Origin: an uncultured Collinsella sp.
GTDB lineage: Bacteria > Actinomycetota > Coriobacteriia > Coriobacteriales > Coriobacteriaceae
Assembly (NCBI GenBank): GCA_900541285.1
Contig: UQJA01000110.1
Span: 1-6,353, forward strand
Length of the DNA: 6,353 nt
Direction: 5' to 3'
The translations under genes and the position numbers were made by a program. Shown here one piece after another: positions 6,217-6,353 of this stretch (its first letter is position 1; each line of letters starts with the position of its first letter). The notes below the pieces were generated by a model. The model was given only the letters and a program-made list of their open reading frames with translations, searched no databases and was not told the origin of the DNA.

Positions 6217-6222
6217 ATTGTA
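6217..6222 (-). promoter_or_regulatory. Candidate -10 element of the PHP gene
   Basis: Read on the - strand, TACAAT lies about 32 bases before the ATG at 6184 and matches the sigma-70 -10 consensus at five of six positions. It sits in the dyad CCATT-AC-AATGG (6215-6226), which could be an operator. No good -35 hexamer is visible at 16-18 bases upstream, so the call is tentative. Confidence 0.35.
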
Positions 6223-6225
6223 ATG

Positions 6226-6282
6226 GCGCAGCCTCGGCGCGTCGTGCGCGTGGGGTGCCGAAATCGATCGGAAAGGCTGCGC
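6226..6282. repeat. 9-bp perfect inverted repeat upstream of the PHP gene
   Basis: GCGCAGCCT (6226-6234) and AGGCTGCGC (6274-6282) are perfect inverted copies 39 bases apart. Between them CGGC (6235-6238) and GCCG (6257-6260) can extend the pairing, with a further GCGC/GCGC pair inside, so a long GC-rich stem-loop is possible. If transcription starts upstream of it on the - strand this would be a structured leader; if the TACAAT at 6217-6222 is the true -10, it lies upstream of the transcript. No known riboswitch or T-box was recognised. Confidence 0.4.
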
Positions 6283-6300
6283 GGTGCGGCCTCGCTTGCT

Positions 6301-6353
6301 CTCAAAACATGTACGTCAGCCTCCAAAACCGACAAAAAATGACATGTTTGGAG
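6301..6353. repeat. Inverted-repeat cluster of CTCCAAA/ACATGT elements at the right edge
   Basis: CTCAAAACATGT (6301-6312) and the reverse complement of 6342-6353 (CTCCAAACATGT) agree at 11 of 12 positions. Between them CTCCAAAACC (6321-6330) shares the CTCCAAA half and makes a second, tighter inverted pair with TTTGGAG (6347-6353). The stretch is much more A/T-rich than the genes. It may be a regulatory region with paired binding sites, for the PHP gene or for a gene beyond the window, or one copy of a dispersed intergenic repeat. The window ends at the repeat, so its full extent is not visible. Confidence 0.45.

Noticed and set aside
5714..6223. Open frame on the + strand (169 codons) opposite the PHP gene
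   Set aside because: The - strand frame has all PHP metal motifs and a good ribosome binding site; this one is a mirror frame without signals.

Overview
This window is the downstream part of a histidine-biosynthesis operon, all on the + strand: hisD (3' part only), hisC, hisB, hisH, hisA, hisF, hisI and hisE. A PHP-family phosphatase gene on the - strand converges on it. High G+C, dense GC-rich third codon positions, strong AAGGAGG-type ribosome binding sites, the gene order and the protein style suggest a high-GC actinobacterium, most likely of the Coriobacteriia (Collinsella or a relative). That placement rests on general resemblance and no phylogenetic marker was examined.

Layout. 1-549 is the C-terminal 182 residues of HisD, open at the left edge. 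hisC (551-1666), hisB (1667-2254), hisH (2300-3001), hisA (2998-3763), hisF (3767-4549) and hisI (4550-4879) are packed with overlaps or gaps of a few bases; only hisB-hisH (45 bp) and hisI-hisE (46 bp) have real spacers. hisE (4926-5243) ends the operon. A nested palindrome at 5239-5271 separates it from the convergent PHP gene (5273-6184, -). The last ~170 bp is the upstream region of the PHP gene and holds several inverted repeats.

Together the genes cover the pathway after HisG: HisE and HisI convert PR-ATP to ProFAR, HisA isomerises it, HisH/HisF make IGP and AICAR, HisB dehydrates IGP, HisC transaminates, a phosphatase makes histidinol and HisD oxidises it. HisB here is dehydratase only, so a separate phosphatase is needed; the PHP protein is the obvious candidate.

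The main anomaly is in hisA. Its N-terminal 20 codons and its C-terminal part lie in different frames. The sequence carries 22 extra bases, bounded by an 8-bp direct repeat (GAGCGCGG at 3049-3056 and 3071-3078). Removing exactly one repeat plus spacer restores a normal 247-residue HisA. As read, hisA is broken, with a stop at 3109-3111. This could be a real loss-of-function mutation, a reversible slippage allele or a sequencing/assembly error. I found no sign of a novel multi-gene system; otherwise this is an ordinary biosynthetic operon.
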